Of a stretch of DNA of 47,963 nt, positions 16,107 to 24,800 are shown one piece after another. The stretch is from Ignavibacteria bacterium (GTDB lineage Bacteria; Bacteroidota; Ignavibacteria; Kapaibacteriales; UBA2268), in the NCBI GenBank assembly GCA_016844745.1, contig JAERMQ010000005.1, positions 1 through 47,963 of the forward strand, read 5' to 3'. How positions within the stretch are numbered: the first letter of the stretch is position 1; each line of letters begins with the position of its first letter. The notes below the pieces were generated by a model. The model was not told the DNA's origin, ran no database searches, and saw nothing but the letters and a program-made list of their open reading frames with translations. Made by a program: the position numbers and the translations under genes.

Positions 16107-17066
16107 ATGGAAACAATCGTTATCGGCATTGACATAGGCGGCACAAATACTGAGTTCGGGATAGTTACTGAGAAGGGAAATATCCATAATCGAAGGAAAA
16201 TACGAACCTGCGATTACCCTGATATTCAGGATTTTGTTGATGAATTGGCTTCCCAAATTAAGCAAATGCTCAAAGATTTCGAAGCATCCTGTTCATTCAT
16301 AGGTATCGGCATTGGCGCTCCTAATGGAAACATCTTTACGGGAGCCATAGAGTTTGCTCCTAACCTGAATTGGAAAGGTACTGTCCCGTTAGTCGATTTA
16401 CTAAAAGCACATTTCGATACGAACATATTCCTCACAAATGATGCCAATGCCGCAGCTATTGGAGAGAAGATTTACGGCGGAGCAAAGAACATGTCGGATT
16501 TTATTCTCATTACCCTGGGGACAGGCTTGGGCAGCGGCTTCTATGCAAACGGCAAATTAATTTACGGACATGACGGATTTGCAGGTGAGCTTGGGCATAC
16601 TATTTACGACCCGACGGGAAGGCAGTGTGGCTGCGGTAAATTAGGTTGCCTTGAGACTTATGTTTCCGCTCCGGGAATTGTCCGTACTCTGAGGGAAGCG
16701 CTTCAAACATCGGATATGACAAGTTCATTAAGAAATATAAATATTGATGATATTTCTTCCAAAGACATCTTTCTTGCCGCTCAAAATGGCGATGTCATTG
16801 CATTAGAAGCATTCGATTATACTGCAAAAATTCTTGGGATGAAATTATCCGATGCAGTTGCTATAACGAGTCCGGAAGCAATTTTCCTTTTCGGAGGGCT
16901 TGCCAATGCCGGGGATTTGCTGTTGCTCCCAATAAAAAAATATATGGAAGAATACCTGCTGCCGGTTTTTCGTGGCAAGGTTAAATTATTGCAATCGGAA
17001 TTACCGGAAAATTCCGCTGCTATTTTAGGCGCAGCAGCACTGGTTTTCGAAAATTTGAAAAGTTGA
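16107..17066 (+). CDS. ROK-family sugar kinase, probably glucokinase
   Basis: The 319-residue protein has the phosphate-binding IGIDIGGTNTEFGIV (6-20), catalytic Asp112 in LTNDANAAAIGE, the sugar-contact GELGH (160-164) and the ROK zinc motif CGCGKLGCLE with Cys174, 176, 179-181 region. This matches glucokinase-type ROK kinases rather than NagC-like repressors, since there is no N-terminal HTH. It would phosphorylate glucose or a related hexose with ATP. The start is ATG 16107 with AAGGA about 7 nt upstream. The gene is flanked by repeats on both sides and is not in an obvious operon. Confidence 0.88.
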   Translation: METIVIGIDIGGTNTEFGIVTEKGNIHNRRKIRTCDYPDIQDFVDELASQIKQMLKDFEASCSFIGIGIGAPNGNIFTGAIEFAPNLNWKGTVPLVDLLKAHFDTNIFLTNDANAAAIGEKIYGGAKNMSDFILITLGTGLGSGFYANGKLIYGHDGFAGELGHTIYDPTGRQCGCGKLGCLETYVSAPGIVRTLREALQTSDMTSSLRNINIDDISSKDIFLAAQNGDVIALEAFDYTAKILGMKLSDAVAITSPEAIFLFGGLANAGDLLLLPIKKYMEEYLLPVFRGKVKLLQSELPENSAAILGAAALVFENLKS

Positions 17067-17122
17067 AATGTGTCAAAATGAATCATTTTGGTACCGATTT
17101 TTTGCTTTTTTTTATTGTGAAC

Positions 17123-17349
17123 TACTTTCAGAAAGTTTCCCGACTTTCGGAAAGTTTTCTTTAATATTTTTTACTTCTTTTTACTATGGATTTTCGAATT
17201 TATTCGTTTAGCTGAACAGACAAGGATGTCTATTCTACTTCTCCAAATTGACCATTAACCATTGACCATTGACCATTATTTATTGCTTTTTACTACGTAA
17301 TTTCGATTTTTTTTCAACTTTCCGAAAGTAGGGAAACTTTCTGAAAGTA
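17123..17349. repeat. Long inverted repeat made of ACTTTC-N-GAAAGT palindromes
   Basis: Arm 17123-17156 and arm 17316-17349 are 34-nt inverted copies with a single mismatch, 159 nt apart. Each arm contains two copies of the palindrome ACTTTC-N-GAAAGT, so four copies occur in all. The enclosed DNA holds a tandem (TTGACCATTAACCATTGACC type, about 17249-17279) and a fragment related to the 38495 inverted repeat (about 17213-17242). No protein is evident. The 186-nt frame at 17439-17624 is low-complexity and not called. This fills most of the 583-nt gap 17067-17649. Confidence 0.8.
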
Positions 17350-17361
17350 ACAGTTTCAAAT

Positions 17362-17411
17362 TTCACCATGATTCATCCATTTTCACCAAAGTTCACCGAT
17401 TTTCACCGGTT
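17362..17411 (+). repeat. Five-unit TTCACC array with exact 10-bp period
   Basis: Units TTCACC (17362), TTCATC (17372), TTCACC (17382), TTCACC (17392) and TTCACC (17402) recur every 10 bp, so all face the same side of the helix. The array begins 12 nt after the long inverted repeat. On the other strand the unit reads GGTGAA. A protein-binding array is possible; no cognate protein is known. Confidence 0.65.
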
Positions 17412-17649
17412 TTTTTTTTATTTTTTCCCATTTTCAAATTGGCATATTTTCAAATTATCAAATTGGCTATAGCATTTCAAATAACAAACCAATACAAAGA
17501 TAAACAGCGAAAAAGTAATAGAATAAAAACGATTTTAAAAAGAAATAAAAATGATTTTAATAATATGACGCACTTAACTTTACCAAATTTGAAAAATATT
17601 ATAAAGCTCGATTCGTTATTTTAATTAATATTATTTATATTGTGTAACT

Positions 17650-17907
17650 ATGATGGAATATAAATTTTCGAATCATTCAATGGACAAAATCAGTAAAAGA
17701 AATATTCCGGTTGAGTTGATAGATGAAGTCCTGAAATTTCCTGAGCAACAATATAACGAGAATGGTGTAGAAATTTATCAAGGTTTAGTAGAAATTGAAA
17801 ATAATGAATATTTATTGAGGATTTTTGTTAATGAAGAAGAAACACCATGTAACATTATTACAGTTTATTTTACTTCAAAAATTGATAAATATAAGGCTAA
17901 ATTATGA
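17650..17907 (+). CDS. DUF4258-like protein, putative toxin of a small two-gene module
   Basis: The 85-residue protein starts MMEYKFSNHSMDKISKRNIP and matches the usual DUF4258 pattern (h-x-HA-x-x-r-x-x-x-R-x-I, then a central yxg, then LLRIFV-x-x and ITVYFTSKIDKY). DUF4258 proteins are RelE-like in size and commonly pair with a DUF2283 gene. Its stop overlaps the start of the next gene by 4 nt (ATGA at 17904-17907). It may be the toxin or RNase-like part of a type II toxin-antitoxin pair, which is an inference from pairing and not shown by catalytic residues. Confidence 0.6.
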   Translation: MMEYKFSNHSMDKISKRNIPVELIDEVLKFPEQQYNENGVEIYQGLVEIENNEYLLRIFVNEEETPCNIITVYFTSKIDKYKAKL

Positions 17908-18098
17908 AAATTAAATATGACAAAGAAGTTGATGTATTGAACATACAATTCAATGAAAATGCGATTACCGAAACCAATGAGGAAAAGCCCGGGATTATTA
18001 TTGATTATGACGCAAGTGGGAATATAGTTGAAATTGAAGTTCTTAATTACTCAAAAAGAGAAAGCAGCCCGGCAAAAGTAGAATATGAATTTGCATGA
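17904..18098 (+). CDS. DUF2283 family small protein, putative antitoxin partner
   Basis: The 64-residue protein contains YDKEVDVLNIQFNENAI and EEKPGIIIDYDASGNIVEIEVLNYSKR, the two-part pattern of DUF2283 (YD-x-x-DxLyI and g-hhhDyd-x-xGxivGIEiL). Family members commonly lie next to DUF4258 or RelE-like genes, which suggests an antitoxin role. The start overlaps the previous stop, so translation is probably coupled. The 198-nt gap to 18297 holds no gene I can support. Confidence 0.7.
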   Translation: MKIKYDKEVDVLNIQFNENAITETNEEKPGIIIDYDASGNIVEIEVLNYSKRESSPAKVEYEFA

Positions 18099-18296
18099 TA
18101 CAAATTCATTTTTCCTTCTCAAAGTTATGCGCCGCCAGTCCCTTATTTCAGCGAAATTTCCGTACAAAAAGACTATAAAACGTTTAAGAAGTATATCAAA
18201 ATTTCGAGCAACGTAAAGTAATGTGAGATGAATAAGATTTGGAGAATATAGCTGAATCTGATGGCAGTAAATATTTAAATAAACTTTCGGATAGTT

Positions 18297-19259
18297 ATGA
18301 AAAAGCTATTTTTTTTGGCGTTAATACTTGGATTGAGTCTTCAAATTAATAACGCTTTGTATTCGAAGGAACGCAAACCAGATGTAAAAGGTGGGTATAA
18401 AAAATGCACTGTTTATGGATATAAATATAAATTTGGGAAGTTAGATAAAAAGTCAAAGAAGATAAGACAACAATATAAATACAACGAAAGGGGAAATATA
18501 ACAGAGGAAGTTCGTTATGATGTATACGGCTCGGATGCAAAGGAAATTACTAAATTCGATAACAATGGGAATAGGATTGAGGAAGTTAATTACAATGCTG
18601 ACGGCTCTGTTAGTGGGAAGACAATTCTTAAATATGACGATAAAGAAAATCTGATTGAGAACGTTTCTTATTATGCTGACGGCTCGATTCAGGTAAAGGT
18701 GATACACAAATATGATAATGGGAAGAAGATTGAAACAGTTAATTACAAAGTTGACGGCTCTGTTGCTTTTAAAAAAACATTCAATTATAATGATAATGGA
18801 AATCTGATTGAGAAGCTTGAAAAAGTTGCAGATGGCAGTGGCAGGGATGCAAAAAAAACATTCAAATACGATATTAATGGAAACAAGATTGAGGAAATTC
18901 TTTACTTTGACGGTAAATTTGATAAGAAAAATACTTTCAAATTTGATGCAAAGGGAAATATGATTGAGGAGCTTGTAAAAGATGCAGACGGCTCAATTTC
19001 AAAAAATACATTCAAATATGATAATAATGGTAACAAGATTGAAGAAATAAAGTATGATATAGATGGCTCCGTTGAAGACAAGGTTACTTATAAATTTGAT
19101 AATAATGATATTCTAATAGAGGAAGTTTGTTATGATACTGAGGATACGGTTTCATATTTTACTACTTTCAAGTACGATAATAATGGGAATAAGATTGAGG
19201 AAATTGTCTTTGAATTAAATGAACCAAGTAGTAAAAGAGAATATATATACTCAAAATAA
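18297..19259 (+). CDS. Secreted repeat protein with YD-like repeats
   Basis: The 320-residue protein has a signal peptide (about 1-23, MKKLFFLALILGLSLQINNA) and then about ten imperfect repeats of 20-25 residues. Each has the form KYDNNGNKIEE-x-x-Y-x-x-DGS-x-x-x-K, a close relative of the YD/Rhs and toxin_10-like repeat pattern that builds a beta-rich exported filament or barrel. No catalytic or C-terminal toxin domain follows, and no T9SS sorting domain is seen, so it ends as a repeat-only protein. Repeats differ in codon use, so the array is diverged and not recently expanded. Function unknown. It stands alone in the accessory island. Confidence 0.75.
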   Translation: MKKLFFLALILGLSLQINNALYSKERKPDVKGGYKKCTVYGYKYKFGKLDKKSKKIRQQYKYNERGNITEEVRYDVYGSDAKEITKFDNNGNRIEEVNYNADGSVSGKTILKYDDKENLIENVSYYADGSIQVKVIHKYDNGKKIETVNYKVDGSVAFKKTFNYNDNGNLIEKLEKVADGSGRDAKKTFKYDINGNKIEEILYFDGKFDKKNTFKFDAKGNMIEELVKDADGSISKNTFKYDNNGNKIEEIKYDIDGSVEDKVTYKFDNNDILIEEVCYDTEDTVSYFTTFKYDNNGNKIEEIVFELNEPSSKREYIYSK

Positions 19260-19378
19260 ATTATTCAGCATTTTATCAAAGTGGTCAATGTCCTGGATTT
19301 CACAATAACAACCATGCAAATATTAAATGAACTAACAAAGGACTGGATTTAAAATAATAAAATGAAAGGTGAACCAAT

Positions 19379-20098
19379 ATGAATAAGCAGATAGAATGGA
19401 ACCGACAAAATTGCATAAAATTAGTAAAATCATATTACATTCAAGCTGATTATATTGGAAATTCTGATAATTTTGTTACCCTGAAAGAATTGAGAGAATT
19501 CTTATTCGTTGAATTTGTTAATAAACAAGAAAGAATAGAATTTTTAAAGGATTTAATTGAAAATTTAGAATTAGACAAAAAGGAGCGCGCTGAACACTTA
19601 CAAATCGACTTGGAACATGAGGCATTTCAAAATGATTCTATACAAAATCGTGATGAATATATCTCTACAAATTTAAAATTAAATTTAAGATTTTATGACA
19701 ATAACATTTGTCATTTACAAGGAATCATAGATGAAATGCAAGAGCCATTAGAGCCAACAAACTCAAATCCAACCATTGAAGAAAATGCCATTATTGATAA
19801 TGGTTTTATTTATACCATAAAAAAAAGTAATATAACATGGGACGGTAATTTGGATATATTAGGAGAAGTATTAGCTAATATTTTTCTTGAAATTACTAAA
19901 ATAGCACATTGTGAAACCACAGCTTATGCAGTCAGTAATTGGCTCGAAAAAAAAGAAAAAATTATTCTAACCAGGAAGCGAAAATGGTCATCTGTCCAAA
20001 CTAAATTAAAAAATTCTTTAAAAAAAATAAAACCAAAGACAGACAACCCAGCCCTTTTAAAAGCCGCCAGTGATATTCTAGAAAAGTTGCAAACATAA
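19379..20098 (+). CDS. Protein of unknown function (239 aa) with WxG-like helical segment
   Basis: I do not recognise this protein as a characterised family. The N-terminal half (about 1-125) is charged and helical, rich in Lys, Glu and Asn. The C-terminal part (about 148-200) has ITWDGNLDILGEVLANIFLEI, which is reminiscent of the W-x-G-x-x-x-x-LaelF segments of Bacteroidota RteC-like or element-borne regulatory proteins. A basic C-terminus follows (RKRKWSSVQTKLKNSLKKIKP). An AAAGGTGA site precedes ATG 19379. It sits 130 nt upstream of the truncated HTH gene, so a former mobile-element cassette is possible. Confidence 0.6.
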   Translation: MNKQIEWNRQNCIKLVKSYYIQADYIGNSDNFVTLKELREFLFVEFVNKQERIEFLKDLIENLELDKKERAEHLQIDLEHEAFQNDSIQNRDEYISTNLKLNLRFYDNNICHLQGIIDEMQEPLEPTNSNPTIEENAIIDNGFIYTIKKSNITWDGNLDILGEVLANIFLEITKIAHCETTAYAVSNWLEKKEKIILTRKRKWSSVQTKLKNSLKKIKPKTDNPALLKAASDILEKLQT

Positions 20099-20145
20099 TA
20101 ACAACTTTTCCCCTTTTTCCCTTATCTAACTTTATTAAATTCAAT

Positions 20146-20180
20146 ACCAACTTTGTTGGTAATTTTTGTTGGTAATTACC
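20146..20180. promoter_or_regulatory. Candidate operator: tandem 13-bp repeat with dyads
   Basis: The 13-bp sequence TTTGTTGGTAATT is repeated exactly in tandem (20152-20164 and 20165-20177). The first copy overlaps the palindrome ACCAACTTTGTTGGT (20146-20160), and the second ends in GGTAATTACC (20171-20180). It lies about 50 nt upstream of ATG 20229, so it might bind the HTH protein encoded there or its intact ancestor. Confidence 0.5.
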
Positions 20181-20228
20181 TTTTATAATTCGTATCGAAT
20201 TTTGTTTAACAATATTTGATACAAAAAG

Positions 20229-20507
20229 ATGAATGCATTAATTTTAACAACTCCCGAAGACCTTCGGAATCTAATTTCCGAAAGCATTTCTAAGGAACTT
20301 CAAAAGTTCAATCCGAAAGTACCCGAACCGCAAGAAGACCCGATTATTAAAATTGACGAAGTGGCTGCAATGCTGCAAATAGAACCCAACAAAAAGAAAA
20401 AGAAAAAAACAAACAATCATGCAATTAAAGAAATAATTCTTAAAATATTAAAAATTTTATTGCCTTATTTTATGGAGTTGTTGGTTAAGCAATTTTTTGA
20501 AAGTTGA
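20229..20507 (+). CDS. Truncated excisionase-like HTH protein fused to unrelated C-terminus
   Basis: The 92-residue frame starts MNALILTTPEDLRNLI, and residues about 38-52 (EDPIIKIDEVAAMLQI) are the first helix of a MerR/Xis-type helix-turn-helix as used by Bacteroidota element regulators. It should continue with a DNA-recognition helix, but instead runs into EPNKKKKKKTNN, coded by an A-rich tract, and then a hydrophobic tail IKEIILKILKILLPYFMELL. This suggests a deletion or slippage that joined the HTH N-terminus to other DNA. It is probably non-functional as a DNA-binding protein, but the frame is still open. A degraded remnant is the main reading. Confidence 0.5.
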   Translation: MNALILTTPEDLRNLISESISKELQKFNPKVPEPQEDPIIKIDEVAAMLQIEPNKKKKKKTNNHAIKEIILKILKILLPYFMELLVKQFFES

Positions 20508-20546
20508 AATAAAGATTACATTCTAACTAATGTCATGAAGAAGTGT

Positions 20547-20585
20547 TTCCCCTATAGTCAGAAGGAACTTCTGACTATAGGGGAA
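20547..20585. repeat. Palindrome family G, copy 1
   Basis: Perfect 18-bp arms TTCCCCTATAGTCAGAAG and CTTCTGACTATAGGGGAA flank GAA. A degenerate relative lies at 21604-21642. It begins the 515-nt repeat-rich stretch (20508-21022) between the HTH remnant and the broken toxin gene; apart from the listed repeats I see no gene there. Confidence 0.85.
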
Positions 20586-20647
20586 TGTAAAAATAAAATC
20601 CATTTATGGATGTCATATTTATAGGAAAACCATAGCCGAAATACCTA

Positions 20648-20770
20648 AAATCCTATCGGGATGAAATATGAATTGTAAAATATCATCTGCCTTTCAAAAA
20701 TGTCATCCCGATGGGATTTAGTGGTCTTTTATCTTACATTATGCTATAGATATTTCATCCCTTTGGGATT
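20648..20770. repeat. CATCCC/GGGATG hairpin cluster
   Basis: Inverted and direct copies of a short motif recur: AATCCTATCGGGATGAAAT (20649-20667), CATCCCGATGGGATTTAG (20705-20722) and TTTCATCCCTTTGGGATTAG (20753-20772). They can pair with one another. This is a REP-like intergenic repeat. Confidence 0.7.
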
Positions 20771-20821
20771 AGTTGCATAAAGTGATTCTCTTAATAATTT
20801 TTGAATTTTTTGTTTATTGAA

Positions 20822-20928
20822 GGGGATTCCTTCATTAGCAGGAATGACAGCGTAATTATTCAGGTGATTCCTTCATTAGCAGGAATGACATTCTTCGTTC
20901 AAATGGGGATTCCTGCTAAGAAATGAAG
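20822..20928. repeat. Hairpin repeat family A variant, tandem copies
   Basis: Two direct copies of GATTCCTTCATTAGCAGGAATGACA (given by position 20825-20849 and 20865-20889) are followed by an inverted fragment (20904-20928). The sequence is a diverged form of the 4186 and 10653 repeats, in which the normal inverted partner has been replaced by a tandem copy. Confidence 0.75.
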
Positions 20929-21022
20929 ATATAAAAAATTTCCTTCACCCTTTGGGCGATTTTGAGATTTGAAACCTTTTTATTAATTTAATGGTTTGTT
21001 TTCAAGTTTATTAATTGGAAGA

Positions 21023-21379
21023 ATGTACAGTGTAGTATTTGTAGAAACTAATAATCAAAAGATACCTTTTGAGGAATTTATTGAAGAATTAAATCTTGAC
21101 GAACAGTAGGATGTTTTTGCTGCAATAGATAAATTGTGCGATTTAAAGAATAAGAATTTGATTATTCCTTCAAAACTTTCAAAATTTATTAGGGAGGGAA
21201 TTTTTGAATTGAGAGTTCATCATAAGGATAAAATTTCAAGGAGTTTCTATTTCTATTTTATCAATCAACAAATTGTTTTTACTCATGGTTTTATCAAAAA
21301 GACAGAAAAAATTCCAAATAAAGAAATTGAAAAAGCTATTAAATTAAAAAATGAATATAAATCTATAATGGAGAATTAA
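21023..21379 (+). pseudogene. HigB/Gp49-like toxin gene interrupted by in-frame TAG
   Basis: Reading from ATG 21023 in the frame of the downstream open segment gives MYSVVFVETNNQKIPFEEFI and EELNLDEQ, then a TAG at 21107-21109, then DVFAAIDKLCDLKNKN, FELRVHHKDKISRSFYFYFI, FTHGFIKKTEKIPNKEIE and KAIKLKNEY. The combined 118 residues match the phage-derived Gp49/HigB toxin family from start to end, with the typical h-ELR, R-hhYf and HGFxKKtqktP-x-x-Ei-x-x-A motifs. One nonsense base therefore breaks an otherwise intact toxin. The antitoxin-like gene follows immediately at 21380, with no gap. It could still be read if TAG were suppressed, for which there is no sign. Confidence 0.75.
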
Positions 21380-21586
21380 ATGAAAACAAATTATGAAAAG
21401 TTACGTGACAATAAAATGAAAGACCCTGAATTTCGTGTAAAATATTTATTCGCTAAAGAGAAATTAGACTTAGAATTGATGCTCGATTCAATAAAAGAGA
21501 GTGTAAATCAAAAGAAGTCCCCCAATACTATCATTCGCAGAATCAATAAATTATCAAGACATATCCATAATATAAACTTGGTGTGA
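21380..21586 (+). CDS. Small protein following the broken toxin, putative antitoxin remnant
   Basis: The 68-residue protein starts MKTNYEKLRDNKMKDPEFRVKY, like the N-terminus of XRE-type antitoxins that accompany HigB toxins (…DPEFR-x-x-Y…). It lacks the usual following HTH domain and ends in a basic IIRRINKLSRHIHNINLV. The ATG directly abuts the toxin stop. It could be a truncated antitoxin, or an intact short one from a non-HTH family. The order toxin-then-antitoxin is that of higBA. Confidence 0.5.
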   Translation: MKTNYEKLRDNKMKDPEFRVKYLFAKEKLDLELMLDSIKESVNQKKSPNTIIRRINKLSRHIHNINLV

Positions 21587-21603
21587 GAAAATTACGTCAA
21601 TTA

Positions 21604-21642
21604 TTCCCCAACCATCAGAAGGAACTTCTTACCATAGGGAAA
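21604..21642. repeat. Palindrome family G, copy 2 (imperfect)
   Basis: The 39-nt sequence keeps the central AGAAGGAACTTCT and outer TTCCCC/AGGGAA of the perfect palindrome at 20547-20585, with several mismatches in the arms. The two copies bracket the pseudo-toxin pair. Confidence 0.7.
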
Positions 21643-21643
21643 T

Positions 21644-21718
21644 AACCTCACCCTGACCCTCTCCAAAGGAGAGGGAATTAATTATTCCCTCTCCTTTGGA
21701 GAGGGTCAGGGTGAGGTT
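21644..21718. repeat. Long perfect inverted repeat upstream of icmF
   Basis: Arms of 35 bp (21644-21678 and 21684-21718) around TTAAT pair perfectly; the core of each arm is CCCTGACCCTCTCC / GGAGAGGGTCAGGG. It ends about 125 nt before the mutase start and could terminate transcription from the accessory island. No other member of this family was found in the window. Confidence 0.85.
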
Positions 21719-21843
21719 GCTTCATTTAATAAATAATCCACTGCAACATTCATAACAAAAAATTATTTTTATTATATTTTTACCTTAATTATTATTAATT
21801 TTACAAGCTAAATTATTTGATACGATAAAAATTATGGCTAAAC

Positions 21844-24800
21844 ATGAATAAAATTAGATTGCTCACAGCAGCAGCCCTCTTTGATGGACACGACGTTTCA
21901 ATAAACTTGTTTCGCAGGATGCTTCAAAGCAGAGGCGCTGAAGTAATTCACCTTGGGCATAATCGTTCCGTAAAGGAAGTTATAACTGTTGCTATTCAGG
22001 AAGATGTTGATGCAATTCTCGTAAGCTCCTATCAGGGCGGACATAACGAATATTTCACTTATATCGTAGATTCACTTAAAGAGCTTGGCGCTGAACATAT
22101 TCTCGTTTATGGCGGCGGCGGCGGAGTTATACTTCCATCGGAAATTGAAGCATTAGAGAATTACGGCGTTGACCGGTTATACCATGCAACAGACGGACAG
22201 AAAATAGGTATAGATGGTATTGCCGATGATATTATTAAACGGATTTCGGATTATAAGACAGAACATAAAGAACGGTATCTTCAAGAACTTCCTGAAAGAT
22301 TAATAACAGCAAACTCAATCGAGACTCATTATGCACTTGCCCGCCAAATCTCATTTTTTGAATTGAACCAAAATAACGGATTAGACCTTGAGCAGTTGAG
22401 GCAAATTTATAAAACTCACGATAAAAAAAAATCAATTGTAATCGGTATAACCGGCACTGGCGGCAGTGGGAAAAGCTCCCTGATAGATGAAATTATCGGC
22501 AGGTTTATTTCCTTTACCGAAAATGTCCGGATTGGTGTTTTAACAGTTGACCCGACGAAAAGCCGTACCGGTGGCGCTTTGTTAGGCGATAGAATAAGAT
22601 ACAATCAAATTTATAACGATAGGGTATATTTTCGCAGTTTCGCTACCCGCCAGAGCGATAGCGAGCTTGCAAATTGTATCCTCGATTCAATATCTGTTCT
22701 GAAATCTGCCGGCTTCGAACTCATTTTTGTTGAGACGAGCGGAATCGGGCAAGGTGACAGCCGTGTTACGGAAATTGCCGACTTATCTATGTACGTCATG
22801 ACTGCGGAATTCGGCGCTCCATCCCAGCTTGAGAAAATTGATATGTTGGATGTAGCTAATTATATCGTCATTAATAAATTCGAGAAGGTTGGCTCGGAAG
22901 ACGCTCTCCGCGAGGTATTGATTCATTACATTCGAACACATCAATTAAAAGTATCACATCAATTGCCTTTGGAAGAGCTCGGGCTGCCCGTTTATGCTAC
23001 CGGCAGCAATCAATTTAATAATCATGGCATCAATCGCCTATTCAAAGATTTAATTAATAAGATAACCGGGCAAAACGGCGCTGAGCTTGGCATCAAGAAA
23101 GATTTAATCGAAATTCTGCCAACTTCTTTAGAGTATAATTTCGGTTTATTGGACAATAAACGCATTAATTATCTTGCCGAAATCTCTGATTCCGTGAGGA
23201 ATTATCATAAACATGCCGATGAACAGGCAAACCTCGCAAGCGATATTTATTCAATTCGTGAGGCAATTAAACAAATCGATGATTCGGAAGCTATGAAGGT
23301 GTTGAAAGACAGATTTGCCGAAAAATGGGGCACACTTTCAATCGAAACAAAAGACTTCCTTTCTGCATGGCCTGAGAAAAAGCAAAGTTTTGAGAAGGAT
23401 GAGATTAAATATAAAATCCAGGGCAAGGAATTATCCATTCCTTTATTTGTCAAAAGCCTCTCCGGTTCGAAAATTCCAAAAGTTGTAATGCCGCATTACG
23501 AGTCCTGGAAAGAGCTTGTGAAATTTTTCTATAAAGAAAATCTTCCCGGAGAATTCCCATATACTTCAGGCGTATTCCCTTTCAAACGCACTACCGAAGA
23601 CCCCAAACGCCAATTTGCAGGCGAAGGCAGCCCTTCCCGTACAAACCGGCGTTTTCATTATTTATGCCAGGCTGATACTGCCAAACGGCTTTCAACTGCC
23701 TTCGACGGAATAACTCTCTATGGTGAAGACCCGGCTTTGCAACCGGATATATATGGTAAAATCGGTGAAAGCGGTGTTTCGATTTGTACTATTGATGATT
23801 TGGATGTGTTGTATGGTGGTTTTGATATGCTTGACCCGCTCACATCCGTTTCAATGACTATCAATGCTCCCGCACCAATAATGGTAGCATTCTATTTCAT
23901 GGTTGCTTATCGCAGGGAATTGGATAAATTGAATGAGCAAGGCAAGGAATTATCTAATGAGGAAAAGCAACAGCTAAAAATAAATACATTCCGAAGGCTT
24001 AGAGGCACAGTCCAAGCCGATATGCTAAAAGAAGACCAGGGGCAGAATACATGCATATTTTCAATCGATTTCGCTATGAAATTAATCGGCGATTTGCAGG
24101 AGTATTTATCCGAAAATAAAATCCGGAATTATTATTCGCTTTCAATAAGTGGTTATCATATTGCAGAAGCCGGCGCTAATCCTATTACCCAGCTTGCATT
24201 CACACTTGCAAATGGCTTTACTTATGTTGAATATTTCTTAAATCGGGGGATTCCGGTCGATGATTTTGCTCCGAATTTATCATTTTTCTTCTCAAACGGA
24301 ATGGACCCTGAATATTCCGTTATCGGCAGGGTTGCACGCCGCATTTGGGCGATTGCAATGAAAAATAAATATGGCGCCAACGACAGAAGTCAAAAATTAA
24401 AATATCATATTCAAACTTCCGGCAGGTCGCTCCATGCGCAGGAAATCGATTTTAATGATATTCGTACTACACTTCAGGGACTATTGGCATTTTATGATAA
24501 TTGCAACTCCCTTCATACCAATTCTTATGACGAAGCAGTAACAACTCCAACCGAAGAATCGGTGAGACGTTCGATGGCTATTCAAATGATTTTATCGAAT
24601 GAATTCGGATTGCTAAAAAATGAGAATCCAAATCAGGGTTCATTCATAATGGAATATTTAACTGATTTGGTCGAGGAGGCTGTGTTGACCGAATTTGATG
24701 CAATATCACGTCGGGGCGGAGTTTTGGGAGCAATGGAAACCCAGTATCAGCGCTCGAAAATCCAGGAACAATCCATGTATTATGAAATGCAGAAGCAATC

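Noticed and set aside
17439..17624. A 61-codon frame after the TTCACC array
   Set aside because: It is lysine- and asparagine-rich, without a ribosome-binding site or family resemblance, in DNA otherwise made of repeats.
21720..21843. Cobalamin riboswitch upstream of icmF
   Set aside because: The leader is short and AT-rich and lacks the B12-box and paired stems expected of that riboswitch.
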